From contig NZ_JAMXFJ010000014.1 in NCBI RefSeq assembly GCF_025460805.1, positions 86,845 through 150,844 of the forward strand: a stretch of 64,000 bases of DNA, in the 5' to 3' direction. Origin of the DNA: Microvirga sesbaniae. Its GTDB lineage: Bacteria > Pseudomonadota > Alphaproteobacteria > Rhizobiales > Beijerinckiaceae. The position numbers were made by a program, and so were the translations under genes. Position 1 is the first letter of the stretch. Each line of letters begins with the position of its first letter. The notes under the pieces were generated by a model, which searched no databases, was not told the origin of the DNA, and was given only the letters and a program-made list of their open reading frames with translations. Shown here one piece after another: positions 32,449-40,691 of this stretch.

Positions 32449-33636
32449 TCAGCTCTGAGGCTTGCATTCCTTGGCATAGCCATCCTGGTAACCTTCAAAT
32501 ACCTTCTCGACGATCTCGGTCTGGAACTTCCCGTCAGGACGTTTGGCGGCCTTCACTAAGTAGAAGTCCTGGATCGGGAAGCCGTTCGGGCCGAACTTGA
32601 AATTGCCACGCAGAGATTGGAAGTCTGCCTTCTTGATGGCCTCACGCAGCGCTTCCTTATTGTCAGTCTTGCCGCCAGTGGCTTTCAGCGCACTGTCGAT
32701 CAGGAGTGCCGCATCGTATGCCTGCATCGCATAGGAACCCGGAACAGAGTTGTAAGCGGCCTCATAGGCGGACACGAACTTCTTACTTTGGGGATTATCC
32801 ATGTTCGGTGCCCATGTCATGCCACCGAACATGCCGAGTGCCGCATCCTGCTGGGCAGGTAGTGTTGACTCGTCGACCGTGAAGGCAGACAGGAACGGTA
32901 TGCGGTCCGTCAACCCTGCCTGCTTGTACTGCTTGACGAGGTTCACGCCCATGCCGCCTGGCATAAAGGTGAAGACGGCATCCGGGCTCATCGAGGCGAT
33001 CTTCGCAAGCTCGGACTGGAAGTCGAGGGTGTTGAGCGGAACGTAGGACTCCTCGAGGATCTCGCCCTTGTAGTGTCGCTTGAAGCCGGCCAGTGCATCC
33101 TTGCCCGCCTGATAGTTTGGAGCGAGGAGATAGACCTTCTTATGGCCGCGGTTTTGCGCAACCTTGCCCAGCACTTCGTGAACTTGATCGTTCTGATAAG
33201 AGGTTACAAAGAAGTTGGGATCACAGCCTTTCCCGGCGAAGGTCGAGGTGCCAGCGTTAGGGCTGATTAAAATAGTCCCTGACTCTGTGATGGGCTTGTG
33301 AATTGCTTGCAGGACATTAGAAAAGATCGGCCCGACGACAAAGTCGACCTTGTCGCGCTCCAACAAACTCTTGACTTTGGTGACGGCAACATCGGGTTTA
33401 AGCTCATCATCGATAACAATGGCCTCGACCCCCCGGCCACCTAATGCTCCCCCGAGATCCTTCACAGCAAGATTGAAGCCGTCGCGAGCCTGCTGCCCGA
33501 GCAGGGCGGATGGGCCGGAGAGCGTTAAGACCAGGCCGACTTTGACCTTCTCCTGTGCAACAGCCGGCCCTACGATGGAACTCACAAGGGCTACTGCACT
33601 GAGTAGTGATAACAGCTTCATCACCCGGACCCTCAT
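32449..33636 (-). CDS. ABC transporter periplasmic substrate-binding protein (branched-chain amino acid/aromatic type)
   Basis: 395 aa from MRVRVMKLL; MKLL at 33621 is an alternative start. Signal peptide (LLSLLSAVALVSSIVGPAVAQ), then KVKVGLVLTLSGPSALLGQQ, the typical beginning of type I (LivJ-like) binding proteins, and full length for the family. Relatives with this start often import aromatic acids. No permease or ATPase genes are adjacent, so it must work with a transporter encoded elsewhere or be stranded. It is the first gene of the minus-strand island. Confidence 0.85.
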   Translation of the reverse strand: MRVRVMKLLSLLSAVALVSSIVGPAVAQEKVKVGLVLTLSGPSALLGQQARDGFNLAVKDLGGALGGRGVEAIVIDDELKPDVAVTKVKSLLERDKVDFVVGPIFSNVLQAIHKPITESGTILISPNAGTSTFAGKGCDPNFFVTSYQNDQVHEVLGKVAQNRGHKKVYLLAPNYQAGKDALAGFKRHYKGEILEESYVPLNTLDFQSELAKIASMSPDAVFTFMPGGMGVNLVKQYKQAGLTDRIPFLSAFTVDESTLPAQQDAALGMFGGMTWAPNMDNPQSKKFVSAYEAAYNSVPGSYAMQAYDAALLIDSALKATGGKTDNKEALREAIKKADFQSLRGNFKFGPNGFPIQDFYLVKAAKRPDGKFQTEIVEKVFEGYQDGYAKECKPQS

Positions 33637-33893
33637 AGTTGTTATTTTCAGGAACTGAGTATCGATAGGACTTTGTGTACTGGCAAGACGTAAAATATGC
33701 AGTGGGCGGGGAACCCCCGGTAAGATAATTACGCTAAGCCATTGCCCGCCGCCAGAACCCAGGGGCAATCTCAGTCCGGACTCTCCTAACCCTTTTTCTC
33801 AGGGGAGAGGACAAATCCTCTCTCCTAAGGCCCTGCCCTCGAGGCGGTTTTGTCGTCTTGCCTTGATCCGGCCAAGCGATCATCGGATTGCTG
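33637..33893. other. Intergenic region upstream of binding-protein gene
   Basis: 257 bp between divergent units. It must hold the promoters for the catabolic island (leftwards) and the leader at 33894 (rightwards). I see no gene and no convincing operator. Confidence 0.4.
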
Positions 33894-33910
33894 AAATCCC
33901 CGCAAAAGGA
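33894..33910 (+). promoter_or_regulatory. Shared leader, copy 20
   Basis: AAATCCCCGCAAAAGGA, with 9 nt to the GTG at 33920. Confidence 0.8.
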
Positions 33911-33919
33911 CTTCGGCCC

Positions 33920-34132
33920 GTGACAGATCAAACGAACCCACCGCTTCGGAATGATGAGGGCCTTCCCATGGAAAAGCTTTCCCGCGCTCAACTTGAGTCC
34001 ATCGCCCGCTGGATTGGCGCTGTCACCTCCCACCCGGACGCGACGGCCGAGCAGCTTGAAGCCGTGTACGAGTACGTGAGCACCGCCCGGCTCAAGGATA
34101 TTGCCGAGACTGCCAAGGCGCTCGGCTACTGA
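33920..34132 (+). CDS. Hypothetical helical protein, 70 aa
   Basis: The GTG start is fixed by the leader spacing; an ATG at 33969 would leave the leader 58 nt away. The C-terminal 50 residues form helices (LESIARWIGAVTSHPDA; EQLEAVYEYVSTARLKDIAE). No recognised family. Confidence 0.7.
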   Translation: MTDQTNPPLRNDEGLPMEKLSRAQLESIARWIGAVTSHPDATAEQLEAVYEYVSTARLKDIAETAKALGY

Positions 34133-34189
34133 GAACAGGGCCCCAACGGTAACCTCTTTCGAGGGCCGTCCGCGAAGGAAGATGATTTT

Positions 34190-34204
34190 AAATCCCCGGA
34201 AGGA
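34190..34204 (+). promoter_or_regulatory. Shared leader, copy 21
   Basis: AAATCCCCGGAAGGA, with 8 nt to the ATG at 34213; AGATGA lies 4 nt upstream of the AAAT block. Confidence 0.85.
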
Positions 34205-34212
34205 AAAAGATC

Positions 34213-34920
34213 ATGGACGCAGTTGGCATCATTTTCACCGTCGTCGAGACCCATCGCCTGGCTTCGATTGCTGAGGTCGGTCTGAAGAGCCAGCTCTTCC
34301 GCTTGGACAATGAGGAACTGATCGACGGCTTCGTGTTCGGCCGCGATCTCAACGCCATCCGCGTCTCGGACCTCGTCAACGCCGAGAATGCCCCATTCAC
34401 GATCATTGGCTTCAACGCCGATTCGATCTCCGAGATCGTCGACATCATGTCGCTGACTGGCGGTGTCGAGCACCACGGTATCAGGGAGATGGCCTACTCG
34501 ACCGAGCCGTTCACCATCCCGGCCTCCGAGCTCGAGTATCTCGACGTGGCGGGTGACTGCTGGATGCAGGTTGAAGGCTACAAGGCCCCGCCGGCGCATT
34601 TCGAGATGCTGACGGTATCTGCCAACGAGAACGGTGTCGAAGCGGAACTCGTTGGGGACACCGAGGTCCTCGGTTCGGATCTCCCGGCGGCCACTGAGGC
34701 GCCGGCTGCGTCGACGGTCGCGGAAAGCGCTCCCGAGAAGAAGAAGTACGATCGGCCGTATCTGCCGCCGAAGGAGTATTTCAAGATGCTGCGCGAAACC
34801 GGCCAGTATGTCCCCCGCTCTAAGAAGGCCGATAAAAAGCCTTCCAAGCGCGTGCGGTCCGAGGCCGAGCTTCGCGCCATCGGCGGCTTCTACGCTCGCC
34901 AGCGCCAGCAAGCCGCCTAA
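34213..34920 (+). CDS. Hypothetical two-part protein, 235 aa
   Basis: Residues 1-150 are an acidic alpha/beta domain. A Pro/Ala-rich linker (PAATEAPAASTVAESAP) leads to a basic C-terminal tail (RSKKADKKPSKRVRSEAELR), so the protein probably contacts nucleic acid or an acidic partner through its tail. The next gene begins 9 nt after the stop. Confidence 0.7.
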   Translation: MDAVGIIFTVVETHRLASIAEVGLKSQLFRLDNEELIDGFVFGRDLNAIRVSDLVNAENAPFTIIGFNADSISEIVDIMSLTGGVEHHGIREMAYSTEPFTIPASELEYLDVAGDCWMQVEGYKAPPAHFEMLTVSANENGVEAELVGDTEVLGSDLPAATEAPAASTVAESAPEKKKYDRPYLPPKEYFKMLRETGQYVPRSKKADKKPSKRVRSEAELRAIGGFYARQRQQAA

Positions 34921-34929
34921 GATCGCTCC

Positions 34930-35286
34930 ATGTCCGATCTCCATCAGGGAGCCGACGGCGCCATCGCCGTCGGCCAGCGGGTTCGCTATGTCGGTCACCC
35001 AGAGATGACCACCTGGAACAAGCCCTGCATCGGCGTTACGGGACGGCTCACTCTAGAGCACGTGTTCCAGTCCAAATACACTGAGACCGAGCAAACCCTT
35101 TGGGTTTTTGAGCCGGAACTGCCAGGCAAGTGCCTGCCGCCGTGGATGTATGTCCGGTCTCGCGATATTCGGCCTATCGCAGAGGACGTTCCGTCTCAGG
35201 GGGAGGCCTCCCTTTCAGGGGACTGTTCGTATGAGGCCATGCTGCGGAAGGCCGGTATTGCCAACGCGGATTGCTCCCGGCCCTGA
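34930..35286 (+). CDS. Hypothetical SH3-like protein, 118 aa
   Basis: GQRVRYVGHPEM, then CIGVTGRLTLEHVF and TEQTLWVFEPE, gives the KOW/SH3-like strand pattern seen in small RNA- or protein-binding domains. The C-terminal 30 residues are polar and end SRP. Second gene of the unit led by copy 21. Confidence 0.65.
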   Translation: MSDLHQGADGAIAVGQRVRYVGHPEMTTWNKPCIGVTGRLTLEHVFQSKYTETEQTLWVFEPELPGKCLPPWMYVRSRDIRPIAEDVPSQGEASLSGDCSYEAMLRKAGIANADCSRP

Positions 35287-35301
35287 GGCCGAGAGCAAAT
35301 T

Positions 35302-35379
35302 TCACTTCTTGAGCGCAAGGATCAGTGCGGCGATAGCCGAAATAATCTGCGCGACGTCGATCACTACGGTCACTTCCAT
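35302..35379 (-). CDS. 25-aa membrane peptide
   Basis: ATG with TGGA upstream on the minus strand. The peptide EVTVVIDVAQIISAIAALIL ending ALKK is one hydrophobic helix with a basic end, like other bacterial small membrane proteins and type I toxins. The surrounding 420 bp hold no other gene. Confidence 0.4.
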   Translation of the reverse strand: MEVTVVIDVAQIISAIAALILALKK

Positions 35380-35681
35380 TGGAATTTTCCATGAAATGAC
35401 CCATGGCCACAGGTCGCAAAACCTAGGGCAGAGCTAGCTCCGGTTTGAGAACGTCGCGGCTTTGAAGCTCTTACAGCTTCCCATCCGGCCGGTACGGGCG
35501 CACAGGAACGTTTCTCTTCCATTCCTGAGGTATGTCTCACGCTCATTCAGCGTGCCTGACCAGCACCAACATAAGTGCCCGTCCTTATGATTCAATAGAT
35601 TTCCAACTTCTCAGTTCCTTCGAAATTGTGGACGGATGTCCTATCGCTTTCCTGCCGGAAGGATCGAACTCGATTTGGTCC
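35380..35681. other. Gene-free spacer
   Basis: Between the membrane peptide and leader copy 22. It contains short inverted repeats such as GAGCTAGCTC and TTGAAGCTCTTACAGCTTCC but no ORF with a ribosome site. It probably holds the promoter of the next unit. Confidence 0.4.
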
Positions 35682-35698
35682 AAATCCCCGAATGAGGA
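35682..35698 (+). promoter_or_regulatory. Shared leader, copy 22
   Basis: AAATCCCCGAATGAGGA, with 7 nt to the ATG at 35706. Confidence 0.75.
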
Positions 35699-35705
35699 TT
35701 GAGCG

Positions 35706-36122
35706 ATGGCAAAGGCGGCACCCCACGAATGCACCCGTTGCGGCGGCACGGGCATGACCACCCACATCCGGGTCCATTATGGTATCCCCGGCCTCTGCTT
35801 CGCCTGCGACGGTGACGGCAAGCGCGAAACCCAGGTGAAGAACATTGAGGCTGCCAAGCGGGCAAAACAGGTTCGGGCGCTTGCCGAAAGGGCCAATGCC
35901 GAAATCCGCGCCCTTGCGGAGGAGAACGGGGGCCAGAACCTCCTCCTTCCCTATGAGAAGCGCCGAGCCTTCGCATTCTCCGAGGTCTTCTCGACCGCGC
36001 AGTACGCCGAGAAGTTCAACATGAAGCCCAGAGAGGCCTTCATCGAGCTTGCCCGGTCCTGGCCGCATTATCGGATCTGGACCGACGAACAGGGGCAGCC
36101 GAAGGGTTGGTGGTACGCTTGA
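35706..36122 (+). CDS. DnaJ-type zinc-finger protein, 138 aa
   Basis: CTRCGGTG and CFACDGDG at residues 9-16 and about 31-38 are two CxxCxGxG motifs, enough for one zinc site of the DnaJ central domain. There is no J-domain. The rest is helical and basic (AAKRAKQVRALAERANAEIR) and ends in Trp-rich WPHYRIWTDEQGQPKGWWY. A second CxxCxGxG protein is at 39991. It could bind zinc and unfolded protein or nucleic acid. Confidence 0.75.
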   Translation: MAKAAPHECTRCGGTGMTTHIRVHYGIPGLCFACDGDGKRETQVKNIEAAKRAKQVRALAERANAEIRALAEENGGQNLLLPYEKRRAFAFSEVFSTAQYAEKFNMKPREAFIELARSWPHYRIWTDEQGQPKGWWYA

Positions 36123-36155
36123 GGGGTGCCGCCAGAAAGACGATGCCCAATAAAT

Positions 36156-36188
36156 AAAGCCTGCCGATGTCAGTCGGCAGGCTTTTTT
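36156..36188 (+). terminator. Rho-independent terminator
   Basis: AAAGCCTGCCGA-TGTCAG-TCGGCAGGCTTTTTT with a CATG tail. Confidence 0.9.
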
Positions 36189-36230
36189 CATGCTTGGTTT
36201 TTCAAACCCAAGTGTCGGTAGGCTGAGTCC

Positions 36231-37367
36231 TTAAAGGACGTAGAAGTCCTTCACGTTTACAGCAGCCTTATTGGTGAGGGTTGCGAAGTGAACCGATGCG
36301 GCACTGCCGGTGCCATCCGCGTCGTAGAACAGCTTGCCCGTATCCTTCTCATAAATGATCCGGTCTGACCGATCTTGTGCCTGACCCGTCATATTTGAGC
36401 GGAACGCTGCGGCCTTCAGTGCACCATCCGCGCCAATTTTCGTGAAAACCGCATTATCAAGCCAGATGGTGTCATCGGCGGCGCGGAAGTCCGTGATCTT
36501 GTCATTGTTCGTCGAGCGATTTGGCCGCACGTCAAAGACGAAGTTGTCCCTGCCGCTTCCGCCGGACAGAACGTCATTGCCAGCGCCACCATAAAGGTAA
36601 TCGTCCCCGCCGAGGCCCTTGATGGTGTCATTGCCACCAAGGCCTTTGAGCCGGTTGTCGCCTGAGTCGCCTATCAGCGTGTTATTGCGGCTGGTCCCAA
36701 CAATCGGGATCAGGCTTCTAACACTATACGTTCCATCGTCGAAGGAGACGTACTCAACATCGAAGAGGTGGTTGATGTTGAAGTCTTCAACCATGTCCGT
36801 GGCTCTGATGGAACCGCTGACAATGTCCTGCTCGAATACCCACTCGCTACTGGATCCATCGAAAGCCGCGGTGTCGATGCCAGCACCGCCATAGAGAGCA
36901 TCGAGGCCAAGTCCAGGAATGAGCGTGTCGTTGCCGTCGTCACCAAACAAGTAGTCGTACCCACGACCACCTACGAGGATGTCATCGCCCCAACCGCCTT
37001 TGATCTGGTTACCGTAGTCGTTTCCTACGAACCGGTCATTGCCTTGGTTGAACCTCACATACCATTCTGGTGCATTGAGGTCGGCAACAGTGGTCTGAAT
37101 GTTCAAGTCACCAAGGGTCTGAACAAGCGTGCTCCCATCATAGTAGAACACATCTTCGACAACCACGTAGTCGTAGCCGTCATAGTAGTAGTTCACCGTG
37201 ACGTTGTCATATTGTTCAAATCCATAGGCATTGAACGTGATCGAGTTATAGCCTGGGTTGAGAACACCGCTAGGGTTGGGCGAGGGTATATAGCCCCATC
37301 CGTCTGCAGTGAAATCCCACATGTCGATGCCGGAGCCCCAGTAATTCGAGAGTTCAATAGTCGCCAT
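36231..37367 (-). CDS. RTX calcium-binding protein, 378 aa
   Basis: Start at MATIELSNYWG. The first 200 residues are a beta-rich Tyr/Asp domain. Two groups of RTX nonapeptides follow (GNDRFVGNDYGNQIKGGWGD; GGNDTIKGLGGDDYLYGGAG), and a C-terminal block with IIYEKDTGKLFYDADGTGS matches the end of the 1,448-aa RTX protein at 52692. RTX proteins leave by type I secretion and fold with calcium outside the cell. No secretion genes are in the window. Confidence 0.85.
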   Translation of the reverse strand: MATIELSNYWGSGIDMWDFTADGWGYIPSPNPSGVLNPGYNSITFNAYGFEQYDNVTVNYYYDGYDYVVVEDVFYYDGSTLVQTLGDLNIQTTVADLNAPEWYVRFNQGNDRFVGNDYGNQIKGGWGDDILVGGRGYDYLFGDDGNDTLIPGLGLDALYGGAGIDTAAFDGSSSEWVFEQDIVSGSIRATDMVEDFNINHLFDVEYVSFDDGTYSVRSLIPIVGTSRNNTLIGDSGDNRLKGLGGNDTIKGLGGDDYLYGGAGNDVLSGGSGRDNFVFDVRPNRSTNNDKITDFRAADDTIWLDNAVFTKIGADGALKAAAFRSNMTGQAQDRSDRIIYEKDTGKLFYDADGTGSAASVHFATLTNKAAVNVKDFYVL

Positions 37368-37508
37368 AACCACCTCGGGAGAATTCGTCGGGCGACCATA
37401 GCCGAGGAGGTATTGCCGGTTAGTAACCACCCTGCTCGGCCCTATTCGGCCATTCGTCCAGGAGGGTCTGGCTAATTTCTTCCAGAACTGGGGAATAGCT
37501 CAAGATCA

Positions 37509-37520
37509 AAATCCCCGGAG
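37509..37520 (+). promoter_or_regulatory. Shared leader, copy 23
   Basis: AAATCCCCGGAG without a spacer; GGA is 8 nt before the ATG at 37528 and 5 nt before the one at 37525. Confidence 0.7.
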
Positions 37521-37527
37521 AATTATG

Positions 37528-37866
37528 ATGGCAGCAGCGACCCCCGCAATCGAAATGGGCATGTTCCGGCAATTCTCGTTTCTGAGTTTCCATACGGCGC
37601 TGGACGCTTTCACGGCTGTTACCAAGGCCGATCCAACCGGGATCATCCCGATCAGCCATGACGTGACTAACAACCTGGTTCAGGTGTCCGAAGTGGACGG
37701 GAACACCGTGCAAGAGATGCTCCGGGCTGCCGGCGTCAATGTCGAGGGCGAGACCGTCACCCTCCCCCTTCAGGAGGTTTGGGCCGCCGATTCCTGTGAG
37801 GCTCTCGTGGACGGCTCCGAAGACTATGCCGACGAGGACCGCTGCCTCTTCAGGCTCGCGGCCTGA
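37528..37866 (+). CDS. Hypothetical protein, 112 aa
   Basis: The start at the second of two adjacent ATGs fits the common spacing. N-terminal helical and Phe-rich part (FRQFSFLSFHTALDAF), then VTNNLVQVSEVDGNTVQEML, with an acidic end (DGSEDYADEDRCLF). Single-gene unit; no family recognised. Confidence 0.7.
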   Translation: MAAATPAIEMGMFRQFSFLSFHTALDAFTAVTKADPTGIIPISHDVTNNLVQVSEVDGNTVQEMLRAAGVNVEGETVTLPLQEVWAADSCEALVDGSEDYADEDRCLFRLAA

Positions 37867-37928
37867 CTGGCGACACCCACTATGCCGATGACCTTTCCCG
37901 GCTTGGGATCATCGGAAAACCCGAGATG

Positions 37929-37944
37929 AAATCCCCAGAAAGGA
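37929..37944 (+). promoter_or_regulatory. Shared leader, copy 24
   Basis: AAATCCCCAGAAAGGA, with 8 nt to the ATG at 37953; GAGATG abuts the AAAT block. Confidence 0.85.
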
Positions 37945-37952
37945 AGAGGTCC

Positions 37953-38354
37953 ATGCCCGAGCTCCGCTACCACATCGTTCCGCAGGGCCTGATGATGTCG
38001 GTCAACGGTGAGCCGACCTATTGGCTCGATCGCAAGGCTTCCTTCGGCATCCTCTGGGAACACATCGACGACACCCAGGTCGAAATCCTCCGGCACGGAC
38101 GGGTCGAGATGGTTATGGAGCGCGAGGCCTCGTTCAAGGCTTTCTATGGCGAGATCGGCGGGGCGACACCGCGCACGAGCCGCTCTTTCGTGGTTGTCGA
38201 GCAACTCGATCACAGCACGATTGACACTCTCAACCGTGTTCTGACCGGCGAAGAGAAGCCCAATGCCGCAGTCACGGCCATGCAGAGGTTGTCTCGAGAG
38301 GCCCTGCTGCGGGTCATGCCCGCCCACAAGCGCTACATGCTCGAAGCAGCCTGA
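37953..38354 (+). CDS. Hypothetical protein, 133 aa
   Basis: Alpha/beta pattern with LRYHIVPQGLMMSVNGEPTY at the start and a C-terminal helical domain (AAVTAMQRLSREALLRVMPA) with a basic MPAHKRYMLEA end. Contains ILWEHIDDTQVEILRHGRVE. No recognised motif. The next gene follows after 12 nt. Confidence 0.7.
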   Translation: MPELRYHIVPQGLMMSVNGEPTYWLDRKASFGILWEHIDDTQVEILRHGRVEMVMEREASFKAFYGEIGGATPRTSRSFVVVEQLDHSTIDTLNRVLTGEEKPNAAVTAMQRLSREALLRVMPAHKRYMLEAA

Positions 38355-38366
38355 GGGAGGGCCATC

Positions 38367-38558
38367 ATGCACCCTCGCCTCTATCGCCCTCGCCAAGTCG
38401 TGGTCCTGCGGCTTCACCGGGAGACCATCGCCTCACGAATGGCTGCAGCCTTCGTGTCTCTGCGCGATGAGCCAAGCGGACCTCGCGAAACCTTCCTCCG
38501 CCTCCGGGCCGAGGAAGCCCGTCACGCCATCCGGCATCCGGGCCGCAGACACCGCTGA
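38367..38558 (+). CDS. Small Arg-rich protein, 63 aa
   Basis: ATG with GAGGGAGGG upstream. It contains 14 Arg among 63 residues, ending RHPGRRHR. It may be a small nucleic-acid-binding protein and is co-transcribed with the gene at 37953. Confidence 0.55.
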   Translation: MHPRLYRPRQVVVLRLHRETIASRMAAAFVSLRDEPSGPRETFLRLRAEEARHAIRHPGRRHR

Positions 38559-38607
38559 CCCACGGGAATTTTCTGTCCTTCTGAGATGGGCAGACACCCT
38601 GAGATGA

Positions 38608-38622
38608 AAATCCCCGAAAGGA
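38608..38622 (+). promoter_or_regulatory. Shared leader, copy 25
   Basis: AAATCCCCGAAAGGA, with 7 nt to the ATG at 38630; GAGATG lies directly upstream. Confidence 0.85.
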
Positions 38623-38629
38623 CACGGCC

Positions 38630-39043
38630 ATGGCGTTCGATTTCTCGAAGATCAAGGTTCTCACGCCGGAGGAGCGCGCAGCACGGGAGGAGGCCGAGCT
38701 TCAGGCCCAGATCGCCGAGGATGCCAAGAAGCGGCAGGAACTCTCCAAGCACACGATCACCGTGACCCTGAGTGAGTGCCCGATGCACCGGTTCACGACA
38801 TCGGGGGACAAGATCGTCGCCTTCCACGGCGCCGATGAGCGCAGCCGCGGCTTTAGCGGGACCTACTTCGTCCCATACTTCCGCGAGCGATCCGAGATCG
38901 ACGCGATGCTCGCCCCAATGGATCAGGGCACGACCGTCGTGGTGCGCGGCTACTGGAAGAAGCGCACCTGGCGCAACCAGCAGAACCAGGAGGTCGCGTC
39001 CTGGGAATTCCAGATCCAATTCGTCGAGCCCAAGCAGGGCTAA
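38630..39043 (+). CDS. Coiled coil plus OB-like domain protein, 137 aa
   Basis: Residues 11-45 form a charged helix (PEERAAREEAELQAQIAEDA). The remainder is beta-rich: TITVTLSECPMH, DKIVAFHGADE, TTVVVRGYWKKRTW and SWEFQIQFVE. GYWKKRTWRNQQNQE resembles the exposed loop of OB-fold nucleic-acid-binding domains. I infer a small single-stranded nucleic-acid-binding protein. First gene of a run reaching 40161. Confidence 0.65.
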   Translation: MAFDFSKIKVLTPEERAAREEAELQAQIAEDAKKRQELSKHTITVTLSECPMHRFTTSGDKIVAFHGADERSRGFSGTYFVPYFRERSEIDAMLAPMDQGTTVVVRGYWKKRTWRNQQNQEVASWEFQIQFVEPKQG

Positions 39044-39074
39044 TTCGTCATTCCGAACCGCAGGAGATTTCGCC

Positions 39075-39299
39075 ATGGTTGAAGCCAAGATCGTATCCGC
39101 CCGCATCACTCCGATCTCCCGAGACCGCTTCGGCCCGCTGCCGGAGGTCTTCGCCACCTTCGACGACGGTCGCGAAGTGAGGCTGTTCGACTACTACCCG
39201 GATGAACTCAGCTTCTCCGAACGCGAGTTCGTCGGCCTTACCGAGGCAGAGGGACGCCGCCTGAAGGTCACGAAGGACGCCGCGTACCTCCGCTCCTAA
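39075..39299 (+). CDS. Hypothetical protein, 74 aa
   Basis: Beta-rich (VFATFDDGREVRLFDYYPDE) followed by FSEREFVGLTEAEGRRLKVT. ATG with CAGGAG upstream, 31 nt after the OB-like gene. Acts presumably with its neighbours; no family recognised. Confidence 0.65.
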   Translation: MVEAKIVSARITPISRDRFGPLPEVFATFDDGREVRLFDYYPDELSFSEREFVGLTEAEGRRLKVTKDAAYLRS

Positions 39300-39331
39300 G
39301 CCTCCCCATTCCCATCCTCGAGAGAAGGATC

Positions 39332-39979
39332 ATGCCGATGCTGGCTGCCACCGACCTGATCGCCACCCACCGCTGCTTCGTGTTCCCGGACAAAGACACG
39401 GCCGTGTCGGTCTATGGCGAACTGATGCTCATGACAGAAACCGACTATATGGGCCTGTTCATTGAGCCCCAGGCCAAGACGATCCTCGTCAATGAGCCGT
39501 TCGGCGATGCCTTTGTGTCGCTCCTCGATGACACCGGCAATCTCGGTCCCGAAGTTCTGGTAAAACAGAAGATCGGCAATGACTTCTATGATCTCGGCAA
39601 CGGCGTCGAGGTCCTGCAACGGGCCTGGAAGACCCTGCAATACGGCATCGGCACCGACGGAAACCTTTATCTGATGAGAGGGCCCGATACGGTCCTGTCG
39701 ATCCCGGCCGACGGCAAACTCGGGCTGTTCTTCGAAACCGACAGCATCCTGGGCGGTACCCTGCATAAGCACGGGCCGGCCGAACTGGTGCAGGAGCAGT
39801 TCAACAAGCACCGCCAGGCCTTCCGCTATGCCGGTCTCTATGACAAGGCCAATGCCCTCCAACTGGTCGAGATCCCGGTCGCAGTCCTCACACCGCCAAT
39901 CATCGCCGAATTAAACGCCTGCCTTTCTATTTCGGGTCGGATTGGGCGAATTACGGATCACCTCAACACATTCCACTGA
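39332..39979 (+). CDS. Hypothetical protein, 215 aa
   Basis: Mixed fold, acidic, with a FVFPDKDTAVSVYGELMLM opening, a central beta region and a C-terminal helix that ends in hydrophobic VLTPPIIAELNACLSI. No signal peptide. Third gene of the unit led by copy 25; an ATG at 39338 is an alternative start. Confidence 0.65.
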   Translation: MPMLAATDLIATHRCFVFPDKDTAVSVYGELMLMTETDYMGLFIEPQAKTILVNEPFGDAFVSLLDDTGNLGPEVLVKQKIGNDFYDLGNGVEVLQRAWKTLQYGIGTDGNLYLMRGPDTVLSIPADGKLGLFFETDSILGGTLHKHGPAELVQEQFNKHRQAFRYAGLYDKANALQLVEIPVAVLTPPIIAELNACLSISGRIGRITDHLNTFH

Positions 39980-39990
39980 TCGGAACAGTC

Positions 39991-40161
39991 ATGGACGATT
40001 GCCCATCCTGTGAAGGCACCGGGGAGCGCGACTGGCTCAGCGGTGCCCGCTGTTACGAATGCAATGGCACGGGCATCGCTAAGGACGATGATCCGTGCCC
40101 TGACTGTCGAGGTGATAACGCCTGCTCAGGCCGGTGTTTGGATAACCCGTCCGGTCACTAA
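39991..40161 (+). CDS. DnaJ-type zinc-finger microprotein, 56 aa
   Basis: ATG 11 nt after the previous stop. CPSCEGTG and CYECNGTG are two full CxxCxGxG motifs, followed by CPDCRGD and two more Cys: eight Cys in 56 residues. It is little more than a zinc-binding module like the one in DnaJ, without a J-domain. A longer protein with the same pair of motifs lies at 35706. The TAA overlaps the TAG of the convergent gene at 40158. Confidence 0.7.
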   Translation: MDDCPSCEGTGERDWLSGARCYECNGTGIAKDDDPCPDCRGDNACSGRCLDNPSGH

Positions 40162-40379
40162 GAGTTGAGCGGGCGGCTGATACGAAAGTCCTCGAAGAGG
40201 TCGCTCACGAAGTGGTGGGAGGCACTCTCCAGCGCCCGGATCCTCTCTTCAACCAGGTCGGCCAGAACGCTCCTCGGGTGCGAATTCCGCAATTCGTTCA
40301 CCGCTTTCTTGATCTGCTCGAGATCCAAGGGGGAAATCGTCGCCCTCTGACTACCTCTTGGCCCTTGTTCCAAAGTCAT
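40158..40379 (-). CDS. Hypothetical helical protein, 73 aa
   Basis: Charged and helical (LDLEQIKKAVNELRNSHPRS; LVEERIRALESASHHFVSD). Converges on the zinc-finger microprotein with overlapping stop codons. No motif assigned. Confidence 0.6.
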   Translation of the reverse strand: MTLEQGPRGSQRATISPLDLEQIKKAVNELRNSHPRSVLADLVEERIRALESASHHFVSDLFEDFRISRPLNS

Positions 40380-40691
40380 TCCTCGTCTCCACGTGTGCCG
40401 ACGATGCGGCGGAATAGCCCCAGCCCAACAGCCACCCCGAGGTGGGGTCTGCCCCTGGCGGTTTCTATTGAGGCCCTGATTACGAATTCGTTATTGCGCC
40501 GGCTCCTCACCGGCATGTGAACAATGGCCCACCCACAGCATCGGGTCGATTACGCCAGAGGTAACGGGAATCGTCCCCGGTCGGCCGCCTATGCTGGGGA
40601 AATCTGACCGATCTTGTCGAAGTTTGTCTGATTTGGGCTACAACTGAGTAAAGGGGAGGATGACGCTCCCCAAAATCATCGGGGGAAAACG
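40380..40691. other. Gene-free spacer with palindrome
   Basis: 312 bp between divergent genes. GATTACGAATTCGTTAT at 40479-40495 contains the perfect palindrome ACGAATTCGT; the relative GATTACGAATTTGTAATC lies at 42203, also before a gene. The likely promoter of the gene at 40692 is in the last 100 bp (TTGTCG at 40615 is a weak -35 candidate). No ORF seen. Confidence 0.45.
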
